64,000 nt of DNA from Oscillospiraceae bacterium. Its GTDB lineage: Bacteria; Bacillota; Clostridia; Saccharofermentanales; Fastidiosipilaceae. The position numbers and the translations under genes were made by a program. The DNA lies in contig JAQWFM010000004.1 in NCBI GenBank assembly GCA_028704415.1, forward strand, positions 1-64,000, given 5' to 3'. The notes beneath the pieces were generated by a model, which was not told where the DNA came from, ran no database searches, and saw only the letters and a list, made by a program, of their open reading frames with translations. The number at the start of each line of letters is the position of its first letter. Position 1 is the first letter of the stretch. This document shows positions 29,762 to 39,193 of this stretch, piece after piece.

Positions 29762-30889
29762 TCAGGCCAGTTTTTTCAGGGCACTGAGGAAATCACCGAT
29801 ATGAATGGTGACACTGCTCAGCAGGTCGGCATCAGCCGCGGTTCCGTCTTCGGCCACAGCCAGTCCTGCTGCCTCAGCCGGGGTTTTGCCAACAATATAA
29901 TCCGCAAAGGCGCGGGCCTGGACGTCCCATTCACCCTTGGTAGCCTGAGCACTCATGCCGTAGTCTGTACCCAGGATATTCTTGGACTTAACCGCCTGTG
30001 TCGTATCTGTTACTAGTGTGCCGGTAGCGTCAAACTGCACCGGCGCTTTGCTGGCATCCAGCACCGCTGAGGTTATGACATCTTGATCATCAAGGCTGAC
30101 CGCAGCGTATGTGCTGTCAATTTCAGCTGTACCCTGTTCAGGCGCGTCGCTGTCTTCGCCAACGCTGACAGAGGACGCGGTCGTGGTGACCACCGCCAGC
30201 TTCAGGCTGTCGCCCGTACTGGCGCCCAGATCCTGAGCGTTATTGATAGCTTCTTCAACGGTGTTAATAATGCCGGAGATGCTGATCGTCACGGTAGACA
30301 AGGCGTCTACGCCGTCAGCGGCGCCATCCGCGTTCAGGCTGATGCCCTTGATTTCAGCTATGGTTTTACCGACGCAATAATCTTCCAGGGCCTGGACCTG
30401 CTCATCCCAGTTGATGCCATAATCAGCGCCAAGCTCCTTTTTAGTTTTCAACTCCGCTTTGACATCTGACGTAATCTTTCCGGTCTTGTCAAACGTCACT
30501 TTTGTTTGAGCGGCATCAATGCTGATGGCAGCAATTTTACCCTCCGCATCCACCAGGACCGCGACGACGGAGGAGTCAGCCTGTGCCAGCCCGTCCGCCT
30601 CATCTGTGGCGTCCGCAGAACTGGACAGGGACGTATCCACCGCTAAACCAGTCTTTAAAGCAGCTACAGTGTCATCAGAAATGGAACTGGTTTTGCTTTC
30701 ACTTTCTGCAGCGCTTGTGCCGGCAGTCTCACTGCCAGTGGTTTCCGAAGCAGCCGTGGCTGTAGTCACAGCGGCAGTCGTGGTGGTAGCAGCAGTCGTG
30801 CTGCTGCTGTCAGATGAGCAGGCCGCTAGCCCTGTCATCATCAGCGCGGCGGCAGTCAGGACGGCCAGCGTTTGACGTAAACGATTCAT
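29762..30889 (-). CDS. Two-repeat extracytoplasmic lipoprotein, FMN-binding-like, putative ApbE substrate
   Basis: Lipobox MMTGLAACSS; two tandem repeats sharing K-K/N-x-LG-DYG...DxQ-A-DY-VGKT-AE...DALSTVTISI / ADLLSSVTIHI; start placed at MNRLRQTL with GGAGGTAATT upstream. Confidence 0.7.
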   Translation of the reverse strand: MNRLRQTLAVLTAAALMMTGLAACSSDSSSTTAATTTTAAVTTATAASETTGSETAGTSAAESESKTSSISDDTVAALKTGLAVDTSLSSSADATDEADGLAQADSSVVAVLVDAEGKIAAISIDAAQTKVTFDKTGKITSDVKAELKTKKELGADYGINWDEQVQALEDYCVGKTIAEIKGISLNADGAADGVDALSTVTISISGIINTVEEAINNAQDLGASTGDSLKLAVVTTTASSVSVGEDSDAPEQGTAEIDSTYAAVSLDDQDVITSAVLDASKAPVQFDATGTLVTDTTQAVKSKNILGTDYGMSAQATKGEWDVQARAFADYIVGKTPAEAAGLAVAEDGTAADADLLSSVTIHIGDFLSALKKLA

Positions 30890-31028
30890 ATAATTACCTC
30901 CCATATAGCGGCCGCCTTCCAAATGTAGTGGGGAATCAGGCAACCGCGGACCATGTTTGCAAATAATCTGAGTGATAACAGATATTTGCGGTCTCTTTTC
31001 TCAGTATAACTGGCCAATCGCGCTTTTT

Positions 31029-31676
31029 CTAGCGTTTTGGCACATTTTCGCTATAAAGTTCACGATAGCCCGGCAAACGCCGCAAGGCTGGCATGATCAC
31101 CCGTAAAAGGCTGGCGGAAAGGATGCCGGTTGCCAAGCCAAAAATTAACAGATAGGGTAAAACCCACCACAGACTGACGCCTTGAAAGAACAGGCAAAGT
31201 ACGCCATACTGCCCCAGATTATGCGCTACCGCCCCCGCCGCACTAAGCAGCAGCCAGCTGCTGCGGCCGGGCAGTCGGGTCAGCAGCCACATCAGCAGGA
31301 CAGACAGCAGACCACCGCCCAAGCTCAGGCATGCGGCCATAAAACCGCGAGTCAGATAGGCAAAGAAAGCCTTCAACAGCGCCAGCAGCAAGGCTTCTTT
31401 GACCCCTACAAAAAAGAGCGTATACATGACCGCTATATTGGATAAGCCAATTTTCAACTTTCCTGGCACGGGTGATGGTATAGGCGGCAGTAAATCTTCA
31501 AACCAAGACAGAACAATACCCAAAGCCAGCAGCATGGCCACCATGGCCATCCGGTGCACGCCAGTTTTATCCAGGTACCTGGGTTGTCGCTGCCGGCGGC
31601 CGGGTGGTACAGACGGACGGGAATGCCCTGCCGGCTCCGCCGGCGGAATAGGTTTTGGCACCTGATCAGTTAACAA
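31029..31676 (-). CDS. Gx transporter family membrane protein (often annotated heptaprenyl diphosphate synthase component I)
   Basis: MAMVAMLLALGIVLSWFEDLLPPIPSPVPGKLKIGLSNIAVMYTLFFVGVKEALLLALLKAF; GGAGGTCGATA followed by TTG at 31676 proposed as start. Confidence 0.85.
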   Translation of the reverse strand: MLTDQVPKPIPPAEPAGHSRPSVPPGRRQRQPRYLDKTGVHRMAMVAMLLALGIVLSWFEDLLPPIPSPVPGKLKIGLSNIAVMYTLFFVGVKEALLLALLKAFFAYLTRGFMAACLSLGGGLLSVLLMWLLTRLPGRSSWLLLSAAGAVAHNLGQYGVLCLFFQGVSLWWVLPYLLIFGLATGILSASLLRVIMPALRRLPGYRELYSENVPKR

Positions 31677-32115
31677 TATCGACCTCCTCCTCCTCCGCTT
31701 TTTGCTCCACATCCACCCCGGCCGCCGCGCTTTCATCCGCCCGGCGCACATTAACCAGCATTTCATTAGGCAGGCAAGCGGCAAATTGCCCGGGCTGTGA
31801 TAATTTACCCGCATGCACACAGATCTGATCCGGGCAGTCTGACTCGATAAAAGCAAGACTGCCGTCTGCGTAGCGGTGCAAAATGACCGCGGGCCGCTGA
31901 GAATAACTAAAGTCTTGCTCATTATCTGAAATCAAGGGGATTGTGTCTATCAGTTGATTTTGATAGTACACATCGGCCACCAGCTGACCGGATCCGTCAG
32001 GGTCCTGGGAACGCCGGCTTTGCTGCCACCCAAGCAGGAGCAAAGCAACCGCTAAGATTGCCAGAATAATAATGATATCCCGCCGCCTGGCAAATACTCT
32101 GCCCTTTTTATTCAT
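31666..32115 (-). CDS. NusG domain II-containing membrane-anchored protein
   Basis: N-terminal TM; ADVYYQNQLIDTIPL...FIESDCPDQICVHAGKLSQPGQFAACLPNEMLV. Confidence 0.88.
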   Translation of the reverse strand: MNKKGRVFARRRDIIIILAILAVALLLLGWQQSRRSQDPDGSGQLVADVYYQNQLIDTIPLISDNEQDFSYSQRPAVILHRYADGSLAFIESDCPDQICVHAGKLSQPGQFAACLPNEMLVNVRRADESAAAGVDVEQKAEEEEVDIVN

Positions 32116-32388
32116 CCATACCTCCCGGCGCTGCTTTTACTGACTTGTCTCTATGTTTCTCCAGGTTATTTTAGCCTATTATGCTACCGCCTGCCGGTGG
32201 TCCGTCAAGCCACACGGCTTGAGTGTTGCTGCGTGCTGCCCCAGGTCAGGGAAAAAAGATAGCACCACGTAAATATTTTGTGAACAACTGATGACTTTTT
32301 TGGTTGTACCCAGCTGAATATTCCGATATGATGAAAGTGAATTACTTTCGCAGCTTACGCGTATAAACTGCGGAAACAGGAGGTCACA

Positions 32389-33834
32389 ATGGAGAGTTGT
32401 TTTAAACTGAAAGAAAACGGGACCAAAGTCAGCACAGAAATTATAGCTGGCTTAACGACATTTTTTGCTATGTCGTACATCGTCATTGTAAACCCCAATA
32501 TTTTGTCCCAGACAGGAATGGGATGGGGGGCAGTTTACCTGGCCACGATCATATCATCTGTGGTCGGTACACTCATTATGGGGCTTTACGCCAATGTGCC
32601 TTACGCGCAGGCACCTGGCATGGGGCTGAATGCCTTTTTCACTTACACGGTCTGCTTTACGCTGGGCTTTACCTGGCAGCAAGCGCTTTCCATGGTCTTT
32701 ATTTGCGGTTTGATCAATATTTTAATCACAGTTACTAAAGTCCGGAAAGCCATTATTAAATCAATTCCGCCTACCCTGCAGCACGCGATCAGCGGCGGTA
32801 TCGGTATTTTTATTGCATACATTGGTATGAAAAATGCCGGTCTGCTGTCATTTACCGCTGATCCCGGGACCTATTCAGTAGTAGGTGAATTTGACCCTGA
32901 GGCCGCCACAGTCGTGGTTAACGCCTCTATCGTACCAGCCTTGGTAGATTTCAATACCATGGGCGTATTGCTGGCCTTGATTGCTGTGGTCATCACTATT
33001 ATCCTCTTGATTCTGAATGTTAAGGGTGCCATCCTGATTGGCATCCTGGCCGCCACCGTCATAGGGATTCCCATGGGCGTCACCCATCTGACAGCCAATG
33101 ACACCTATCATATGGGTGAGGCATTTGCTGAGTTAGGCAGCACGTTTGGGGTTATCTTTACCAAGGCCGGCCTGGGCAGCCTGTTTGCAGATAATACTAA
33201 AATTCTGGTGGCCTTAATGACCATTTTCTCGTTCAGCCTGACCGATACGTTTGACACTATTGGTACCTTTATTGGTACCGGTCAGCGCAGCGGCATTTTC
33301 AGCGCGCAAGATGAAGCCGCTATGGAAAACAACCCGGGGGTATCCTCAAAGTTAGACCGCGCGCTGATCTCTGACTCGGTCGCTACCTCTATCGGCGCCA
33401 TATTTGGTACCTCCAACACCACAACCTATGTGGAGAGCGCCACCGGTATCGGAGCCGGCGGACGGACAGGCCTGACCTCCGTGGTTACCGCCATCTTATT
33501 CCTGCTGTGCATCCCGCTGGTCCCACTGGCCAGTGCCGTTCCTACGCAGGCCACCGCGGCAGCTTTGATTATTGTAGGCGTCATGATGTGCTCTTCCTTT
33601 AAGGAGATCAACTGGGAAGATTTGACTGAGGCAATACCGGCCTTTTTCACCGCTGTGGTAATGGGCTTTATGTACAGTATTACTACCGGTATCGCCTTTG
33701 GTTTTATCACCTACTGCCTGGTCGTGCTGGTTCGCCGCCTGTCCGGTAAAGATAAAACCACCCGCCTGCATCCAATTTTAATCGTGGCAACCTGTCTGTT
33801 TATCTTGAATTTTGTGCTCAACGCGCTGTTCTGA
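32389..33834 (+). CDS. NCS2 family purine/xanthine permease (AzgA/PbuG-like)
   Basis: EIIAGLTTFFAMSYIVIVNPNIL, YAQAPGMGLNAFFTYTV, FSLTDTFDTIGTFIGTG, GTSNTTTYVESATGIGAGGRTGLTSVV. Confidence 0.95.
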   Translation: MESCFKLKENGTKVSTEIIAGLTTFFAMSYIVIVNPNILSQTGMGWGAVYLATIISSVVGTLIMGLYANVPYAQAPGMGLNAFFTYTVCFTLGFTWQQALSMVFICGLINILITVTKVRKAIIKSIPPTLQHAISGGIGIFIAYIGMKNAGLLSFTADPGTYSVVGEFDPEAATVVVNASIVPALVDFNTMGVLLALIAVVITIILLILNVKGAILIGILAATVIGIPMGVTHLTANDTYHMGEAFAELGSTFGVIFTKAGLGSLFADNTKILVALMTIFSFSLTDTFDTIGTFIGTGQRSGIFSAQDEAAMENNPGVSSKLDRALISDSVATSIGAIFGTSNTTTYVESATGIGAGGRTGLTSVVTAILFLLCIPLVPLASAVPTQATAAALIIVGVMMCSSFKEINWEDLTEAIPAFFTAVVMGFMYSITTGIAFGFITYCLVVLVRRLSGKDKTTRLHPILIVATCLFILNFVLNALF

Positions 33835-33876
33835 GCAACCTCAGTTTTGGAATCCGGCGGCTTTCCTGGCCGCCCG

Positions 33877-33915
33877 ACACCTCTGGTTTCCTGTAACCAG
33901 AGGTGTTTTTTTTTG
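33877..33915 (+). terminator. Intrinsic terminator after the NCS2 permease
   Basis: ACACCTCTGGTT-TCCTGT-AACCAGAGGTGTTTTTTTTT. Confidence 0.92.
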
Positions 33916-33997
33916 CTTAAGTAGCCAGCCTCACCGCAGGCTGGGCCGGTTCATGTTAAGGTAAAGGCAGGCGAAATAAGCACGCCAAGAGGTATTT

Positions 33998-34966
33998 ATG
34001 CAAAAATTATTATTTTTAGGTGAGTTAAGTCCGGCCTTAAAGCAAAAACTGACTGCGGCGTTGCCGGAATGGCAGGTCAGTTTTCAGCAGGACCCGTCCG
34101 CTAAGGCGCCGGCGCAGCTGCTGGCTGAGGTAACCGCCCTGGCAGGCCAGGTCAGCGGCCCGTTCATAAAGGCAGCGCTGCCCGAGGCCCGGCAGCTGGG
34201 CTGGATCCAGTCCTGGAGCGCCGGCATTAATCATCTGCCCCTGCCGCTGCTGGCTCAGCATGGGATCCTGGTCAGCACGCAAAGCGGGATTCACGCGGCC
34301 TCTATTTCTGAAACCATCGTGGGCACTATGATAGCCATGGTACGGCAGTTTCAAACCTGCCAGCGCAAGCAGGCGGCCGGGGTCTGGCAGCAGGATGACC
34401 GGACCAGACTTAGCACCATACACGGAAAGCGTGTCGGTATTTTGGGCGCCGGGCATATTGGCCAGGAGACCGCCCGGCTGCTCAAGGCCTTTAACCTGGA
34501 GACCTGGGGGCTGCGCAGCCACCAGACTGCTACAGAGTGGATAGACCATGTGGTCACGCCGGCCACCGTGGATGCTTTACTGCGGGCCTGTGACTTTGTG
34601 GTTAATATCTTGCCGGCGACCCCTGAGACCAGAGGCTTTATGAACCGGGAGCGGTTCAGTCTCATGCGGCCGAAGAGCCGCTACATTTCAGTGGGCCGGG
34701 GCCAGACTACTGATACAGCCGCGCTGACTGAAGCGCTGCAAAGCGGCAAACTGGCGGCCGCCGCTCTGGATGTGACCGACCCTGAGCCCCTGCCAGCAGG
34801 ACACCCGCTATGGTATTTGCCGCAAGTTTTTTTGATGCCCCATCAAGCCGGTCTGTTTGACCAATATGATAACCAAGCGCTGACGGTTTTGATTGATAAT
34901 GCCCGCGCCTTTGCCCAAACCGGCCAGCCTGCAGTCAATTTAGCGGATTTAAAGCGCGGTTACTAA
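33998..34966 (+). CDS. D-2-hydroxyacid dehydrogenase (NAD-dependent)
   Basis: GKRVGILGAGHIGQETARLLKAF, PATPETRGFMNRERF, YISVGRGQTTDTAALTEALQSGKLAAAALDVTDPEPLPAGHPLW. Confidence 0.92.
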   Translation: MQKLLFLGELSPALKQKLTAALPEWQVSFQQDPSAKAPAQLLAEVTALAGQVSGPFIKAALPEARQLGWIQSWSAGINHLPLPLLAQHGILVSTQSGIHAASISETIVGTMIAMVRQFQTCQRKQAAGVWQQDDRTRLSTIHGKRVGILGAGHIGQETARLLKAFNLETWGLRSHQTATEWIDHVVTPATVDALLRACDFVVNILPATPETRGFMNRERFSLMRPKSRYISVGRGQTTDTAALTEALQSGKLAAAALDVTDPEPLPAGHPLWYLPQVFLMPHQAGLFDQYDNQALTVLIDNARAFAQTGQPAVNLADLKRGY

Positions 34967-35007
34967 AACGGCGGCAGGCTCAGACTGCCGCCAAACCATC
35001 CATAATA

Positions 35008-35673
35008 TCAGCTGATCTGCCGGTGAGCTAAGTCTACCGCCCGGTCAGTCGGCAGCAGATTCAGTTCACCACCGCCCAGATACGGCAGCAGTTGAGCCTT
35101 AGTCAGCAATAACGGCATCCGCGCGTGGATACTTTTGACAGGTTCAGCCGCGGCCTGAGTAAGAATCACAAATTGCCAGCCCGTATCAGCAGAGCCATGG
35201 TAAAGGCCGGCCAAATACAGTAATTCTTGCTGAGGCGCAAAGAAGCAATGGCCGGCGCCGGCGCGGCCGCGACCCGCGCCCGACTCCCATTCATAAAATC
35301 CGGTTGCCGGAACCGCGCAGCGGCGGGTCTTAAAATCAGCCGCAAAAAGCGGTTTTTGCGCCGCAGTCTCCGCCCTGGCATTAATCAGCAGCTGGCGTTT
35401 ACCCGTCAACAGATAACCCCATTTCATGAGGCAGGCAATATAGCTGCCGGGTTTAGCAGGCAGCGCGGCGTGGTCCTTGCCTGCCGGCATTGCGGTTGCA
35501 GTCGCTAAAGGCTGCGCTGCCGCCAGCAAGACCGGTGCCAGCATGCCCGGGCAAACATCCGCCTCCGGCAGGGCTTGAGCCGCTGGCGCACCAAATTGAC
35601 GACTGATATAGTTTCTTATGGCTTCCAGTTCGCTGAGATCGCGCTCCGTAAAAAGGGTGTAGCGTCCGCACAT
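35008..35673 (-). CDS. SOS response-associated peptidase (YedK/HMCES, SRAP family)
   Basis: MCGRYTLFTERD (Cys2), INARAETAAQKPLFAADFKTRRCAVPATGFYEWE, IHARMPLLL. Confidence 0.94.
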   Translation of the reverse strand: MCGRYTLFTERDLSELEAIRNYISRQFGAPAAQALPEADVCPGMLAPVLLAAAQPLATATAMPAGKDHAALPAKPGSYIACLMKWGYLLTGKRQLLINARAETAAQKPLFAADFKTRRCAVPATGFYEWESGAGRGRAGAGHCFFAPQQELLYLAGLYHGSADTGWQFVILTQAAAEPVKSIHARMPLLLTKAQLLPYLGGGELNLLPTDRAVDLAHRQIS

Positions 35674-35709
35674 GTCTCTATTCCCTCCGGTCTTTTCAAG
35701 GTCCCGGCT

Positions 35710-36351
35710 TTAAACCAATTGCTCCAGGCCGGCCCGGGCTTCAGGCGTCAAATCGTGCCGCCGCAGGTCTTGAATCAAGCCTGCCACCTCACCGTGAAAT
35801 ACCACGGCATCCCAGCCGCAAAGCTTGGCCCCTGAAGCATTGAGGGGCATATCATCTATAAACAGCGTTTCAGAGGGCAGCAAATGATAATACTGCACAA
35901 AAGCCTGGTAAATTTCCGGCTGTGGTTTCAGCAATCCCCAATCTGCGGAAACAAACTCACCCTCCATATACTGCAGCAAGGGCAGCATCCCTTGCCTGAA
36001 CACATGGTACATCCGGGAGGCATTAGTGAGGACATATAATTTGCAGCCGGCCTTTTTTAGTTGAGCCAGGAGCGTCTGCATACCCGGCTGCAAGGTCAAT
36101 TCCTGATGCCACTCCAACAGGCAGCGCCTGGCGGCGGGCCGCAGCGCCACCGGAATTCTGGGTTGAATCAAGCTCCAGGCTTGCTCCGGCATTAACTGGC
36201 CCCGGTCCATACTCACCCATTCTAATGACCGGAACAGCTCATTCCGTAAAATTCTGCGGTCCTCAGCGGCCGCGGCAAAACGACTGATATAGCTCTCCAC
36301 ATCGTATTTTATGAGAACGTTTCCCATATCAAAAACCAGATTTTGTATCAT
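35710..36351 (-). CDS. HAD-IA family hydrolase
   Basis: LVFDMGNVLIKYD, LYVLTNASR, LKPQPEIYQAF, LFIDDMPLNASGAKLCGWDAV. Confidence 0.9.
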   Translation of the reverse strand: MIQNLVFDMGNVLIKYDVESYISRFAAAAEDRRILRNELFRSLEWVSMDRGQLMPEQAWSLIQPRIPVALRPAARRCLLEWHQELTLQPGMQTLLAQLKKAGCKLYVLTNASRMYHVFRQGMLPLLQYMEGEFVSADWGLLKPQPEIYQAFVQYYHLLPSETLFIDDMPLNASGAKLCGWDAVVFHGEVAGLIQDLRRHDLTPEARAGLEQLV

Positions 36352-36660
36352 TTTACCTGATCTCCCCTCAGATTAACCGCAGCAGAATACAGCTGCTTAC
36401 GCTAGATTTAAACACAGGCCCTCCAAAGTAGCCAGCCCGAGTCTTGGCCTAATTGCCGCAGATCCCCGCCTGAAGCGGCGAAAATTCTGGTATAATCAGG
36501 TTGATTTAGCCGTTTTATATAAATTGTTACCCACAGATCATAAATTCTTTTAAAGGATCTTGCAAAGGCGCTAAGGCATGCTAGAATAGGCCAATTGTGA
36601 ACATCCAATGAGTAAACAGTCAAAATACGGTTAAGGCTTAGATTGAAGGGGATAACGCAC

Positions 36661-38667
36661 ATGACGTTAAAAGAGTTATTAATTGGAAAGCCGCTTAAAA
36701 GCAGCGATCTGAAATCAGAAAAACTATCCAGGCGCTGGGGCCTGCCAATTATGGCCAGCGACGCAGTTTCTTCTGTAGCCTACGCGGTTGAAGAAATCCT
36801 GCTGGTATTGGTTCCTATCTTAGGTTTGGGCGCATTTCATTATGTACCTTGGGTGGTCGTGGCTATTTTAAGTTTACTGATCATCCTGATCTTTTCTTAC
36901 GCTCAGATTATTCAACATTATCCCAATGGCGGCGGCGCTTATGTTGTTTCCCAGGAGAATCTGGGGGAAAAGCCAGCTTTGCTGGCCGCAGCTGCTCTGG
37001 TCGTGGATTATATCATGACCGTTGCCGTCAGTATTTCCGCAGCCTCCATGGCCATTTTGTCCGCTTTCCCTGAGCTAGACGGTTATCAGGTCTGGATTTC
37101 ACTGGGCTGCATCCTCTTGCTGACCTTAGGCAATCTGCGGGGAATGCGGGAGTCCGCTAAGCTTTTTGGCACCCCCACCTACTTATTTATTGTTTTAATG
37201 CTCCTGATGATAGTAGTCGGATTCATCCGTATGGCGACCGGCAATCTGGCTCCGATCATCTACTCCACCACTCAGACTATCCTGCCGCTGGCGGCCGCGC
37301 CCAGCGTCTTTGTGATTCTGAAAGCTTTTTCCTCAGGTTGTTCGGCCTTGACCGGTGTGGAAGCGGTCAGCAACGCGGTGCCAAGCTTTGAGGAACCGTC
37401 TCGTAAAAACGCCAAGCATGTTTTATATATGTTGGGGCTGGTGATTTTAGCCATTTTTGGCGGCACCACCATTTTAGCTACCCAACTTCAGGTTATGCCC
37501 ATAGATGAGATGACGGTTACGGCGCAGATGGCTAAGGCGATTTTTGGCAGCACCCCACTCTACTATTTGATTCAGGCTTTTACCGCGCTGATCCTGATCT
37601 TAGCAGCCAATACCGCCTACAATGGTTTGCCGACCTTACTGCATATCCTGGCGCAGGACAGTTATGTTCCCCGTCAATTTGAGCATAGGGGCGCTAAACT
37701 TAGTTTTTCAAATGGTATTTTGTTTATTTCGATTTGCGCCTCCCTGCTGGTAATTGCTTTTCAAAGCTCGCCTCACCGCTTAATCCCCATGTACTCAGTT
37801 GGGGTTTTCATCTCATTTACTCTGGCCCAGACTGGCATGCTCAAAAAGTGGCATCGCGAAAAGGAACGTGGCTGGCAGTATAAGTCTCTCATCAATGCGT
37901 TTGGCGGAGTGGTTACCGCTGTCGGCGCAGTCATTGTGTTCGTTTCCAAGTTTTTGGAAGGCGCCTGGATGCTGGCGATAGTCCTGCCGGGTCTGTTGAT
38001 CCTGATGCTGGCGATTAAAAACCACTATAATCGCGTCCATGAACAGTTAGCATTGCCCAGTCTCAGACCTTTTTACGAATATAAGGGGATTGTGCAGCGG
38101 CTGAATGCGGTTTCCGCGGCGGCCGAAAAAGCCAAGCTCCCTACGGTTAACGTCATCATTCTCATCCAGTCCATCAACAAAGCGACGCTTAAAGCCATCA
38201 ATTACGCGGTCAGTCTGACCCCGCATATTACAGCCGTGCATATTGCCAGTGAACCTGAGCATGCGCAAAAGCTGCAGGAGCAGTGGCAGCAGCTGGAAAT
38301 GCCTTTCCCGCTGGAAACTATTGATGCGCCTTACCGGGATATCATCACCCCCTTACGCCAATATGTGACTGAACGCGCAACCAAACTGGGGCATGGGCAA
38401 ACCTTATCCATCATTTTAATCAAGTATGTTGCCAGCCGCTGGTATGACCGGGTGCTGCATAACCAGACGACCTATTTTATGGAACATGCGCTAAGCCGCT
38501 ACAAAAATGTGGTCTCCATATTGGTTCCTTATCATTACAATTTGAAGGTGACCGAAGAAGAACGCGCCCTGAGAGAGCTGGAATATCGCCAGGAACTGCT
38601 TAAGGCAGCCGGTACCGAAGAAGATAGCAAAGAAAAGCCAGGCGGTCCCCCAGAGCCGGAGGCCTAG
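36661..38667 (+). CDS. APC-superfamily permease, KimA-like (potassium importer family)
   Basis: LSRRWGLPIMASDAVSSVAYAVEEILL, YPNGGGAYVVSQENLGEKPALLAAAALVVDYIMTVAVSISA; long soluble C-terminus. Confidence 0.8.
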   Translation: MTLKELLIGKPLKSSDLKSEKLSRRWGLPIMASDAVSSVAYAVEEILLVLVPILGLGAFHYVPWVVVAILSLLIILIFSYAQIIQHYPNGGGAYVVSQENLGEKPALLAAAALVVDYIMTVAVSISAASMAILSAFPELDGYQVWISLGCILLLTLGNLRGMRESAKLFGTPTYLFIVLMLLMIVVGFIRMATGNLAPIIYSTTQTILPLAAAPSVFVILKAFSSGCSALTGVEAVSNAVPSFEEPSRKNAKHVLYMLGLVILAIFGGTTILATQLQVMPIDEMTVTAQMAKAIFGSTPLYYLIQAFTALILILAANTAYNGLPTLLHILAQDSYVPRQFEHRGAKLSFSNGILFISICASLLVIAFQSSPHRLIPMYSVGVFISFTLAQTGMLKKWHREKERGWQYKSLINAFGGVVTAVGAVIVFVSKFLEGAWMLAIVLPGLLILMLAIKNHYNRVHEQLALPSLRPFYEYKGIVQRLNAVSAAAEKAKLPTVNVIILIQSINKATLKAINYAVSLTPHITAVHIASEPEHAQKLQEQWQQLEMPFPLETIDAPYRDIITPLRQYVTERATKLGHGQTLSIILIKYVASRWYDRVLHNQTTYFMEHALSRYKNVVSILVPYHYNLKVTEEERALRELEYRQELLKAAGTEEDSKEKPGGPPEPEA

Positions 38668-38752
38668 GGTTCAGGCTAAGCCTGCAGGTCACGATTCATG
38701 CTAATAACTTAATTATAATAAACAACTGTATTTAATAAGGCTATAAGGCGGT

Positions 38753-38781
38753 TGACAGCCGTCTGCTCCGGTGTTAAATTC
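38753..38781 (+). promoter_or_regulatory. Sigma-A-type promoter for the T-box-cstA transcript
   Basis: TTGACA - 17 nt - TAAATT. Confidence 0.65.
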
Positions 38782-38794
38782 GCGGCAACCCACC

Positions 38795-39115
38795 CAAAAG
38801 CGCAGATCTGGGCCACGGGTTTTACACCCACTGTTTGCAGAGAGCCGCCCCTGCTGAAACCGCGGTAACAGCCTGTAAAGCTTATCTCCCAGTCAGCTGT
38901 CTGACCTAAGCCTGGCCCCGGATTCCCCCGGGTCCGCCCCCTGGTTGTAAGTCGGATCGGTACCGCACCGTTATTGGCGGAGGGGTCAGCACCTGAAGCA
39001 AGCAGCTTCAAGCTGCTCTGACCCGGTTACTGAGAGGCCGTCTTGGGGCGGCAAACAGAGTGGTAACGCGGAGTGAACCTTCGTCTCTGATATAGGAGAC
39101 GGAGGTTTTTTTATT
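38795..39115 (+). promoter_or_regulatory. T-box leader upstream of the CstA-family transporter
   Basis: Stem I base GATCTGGG/CCCAGTC enclosing AGAGAGCCGCCCCTGCTGAAACCGCGG; T-box core AGAGTGGTAACGCGG (39057-39071); terminator AACCTTCGTCTC...GAGACGGAGGTTTTTTT (39076-39113). Confidence 0.75.
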
Positions 39116-39193
39116 TGCGCTTACCCCGACACAAAGCAAAGTCGCTGGTCCGGTGAGTTGGGGGAGGTTTGTGAAGAAAGGAAGTACTTAGCA

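Noticed and set aside
32200-32388. Purine riboswitch ahead of the NCS2 permease
   Set aside because: No conserved three-way-junction sequence could be recognised in the 190 bp upstream.
36360-36660. ydaO c-di-AMP riboswitch ahead of the KimA-like gene
   Set aside because: No conserved ydaO core recognised, and the apparent promoter leaves too short a leader.
38787-38900. Cobalamin-riboswitch-like string (CACCCACTG...)
   Set aside because: Lacks the B12-box and the GCCACTG context; the T-box core and terminator downstream explain the structure better.
38709-39011. 100-aa minus-strand ORF
   Set aside because: Overlaps the T-box leader and promoter on the plus strand; no family resemblance.
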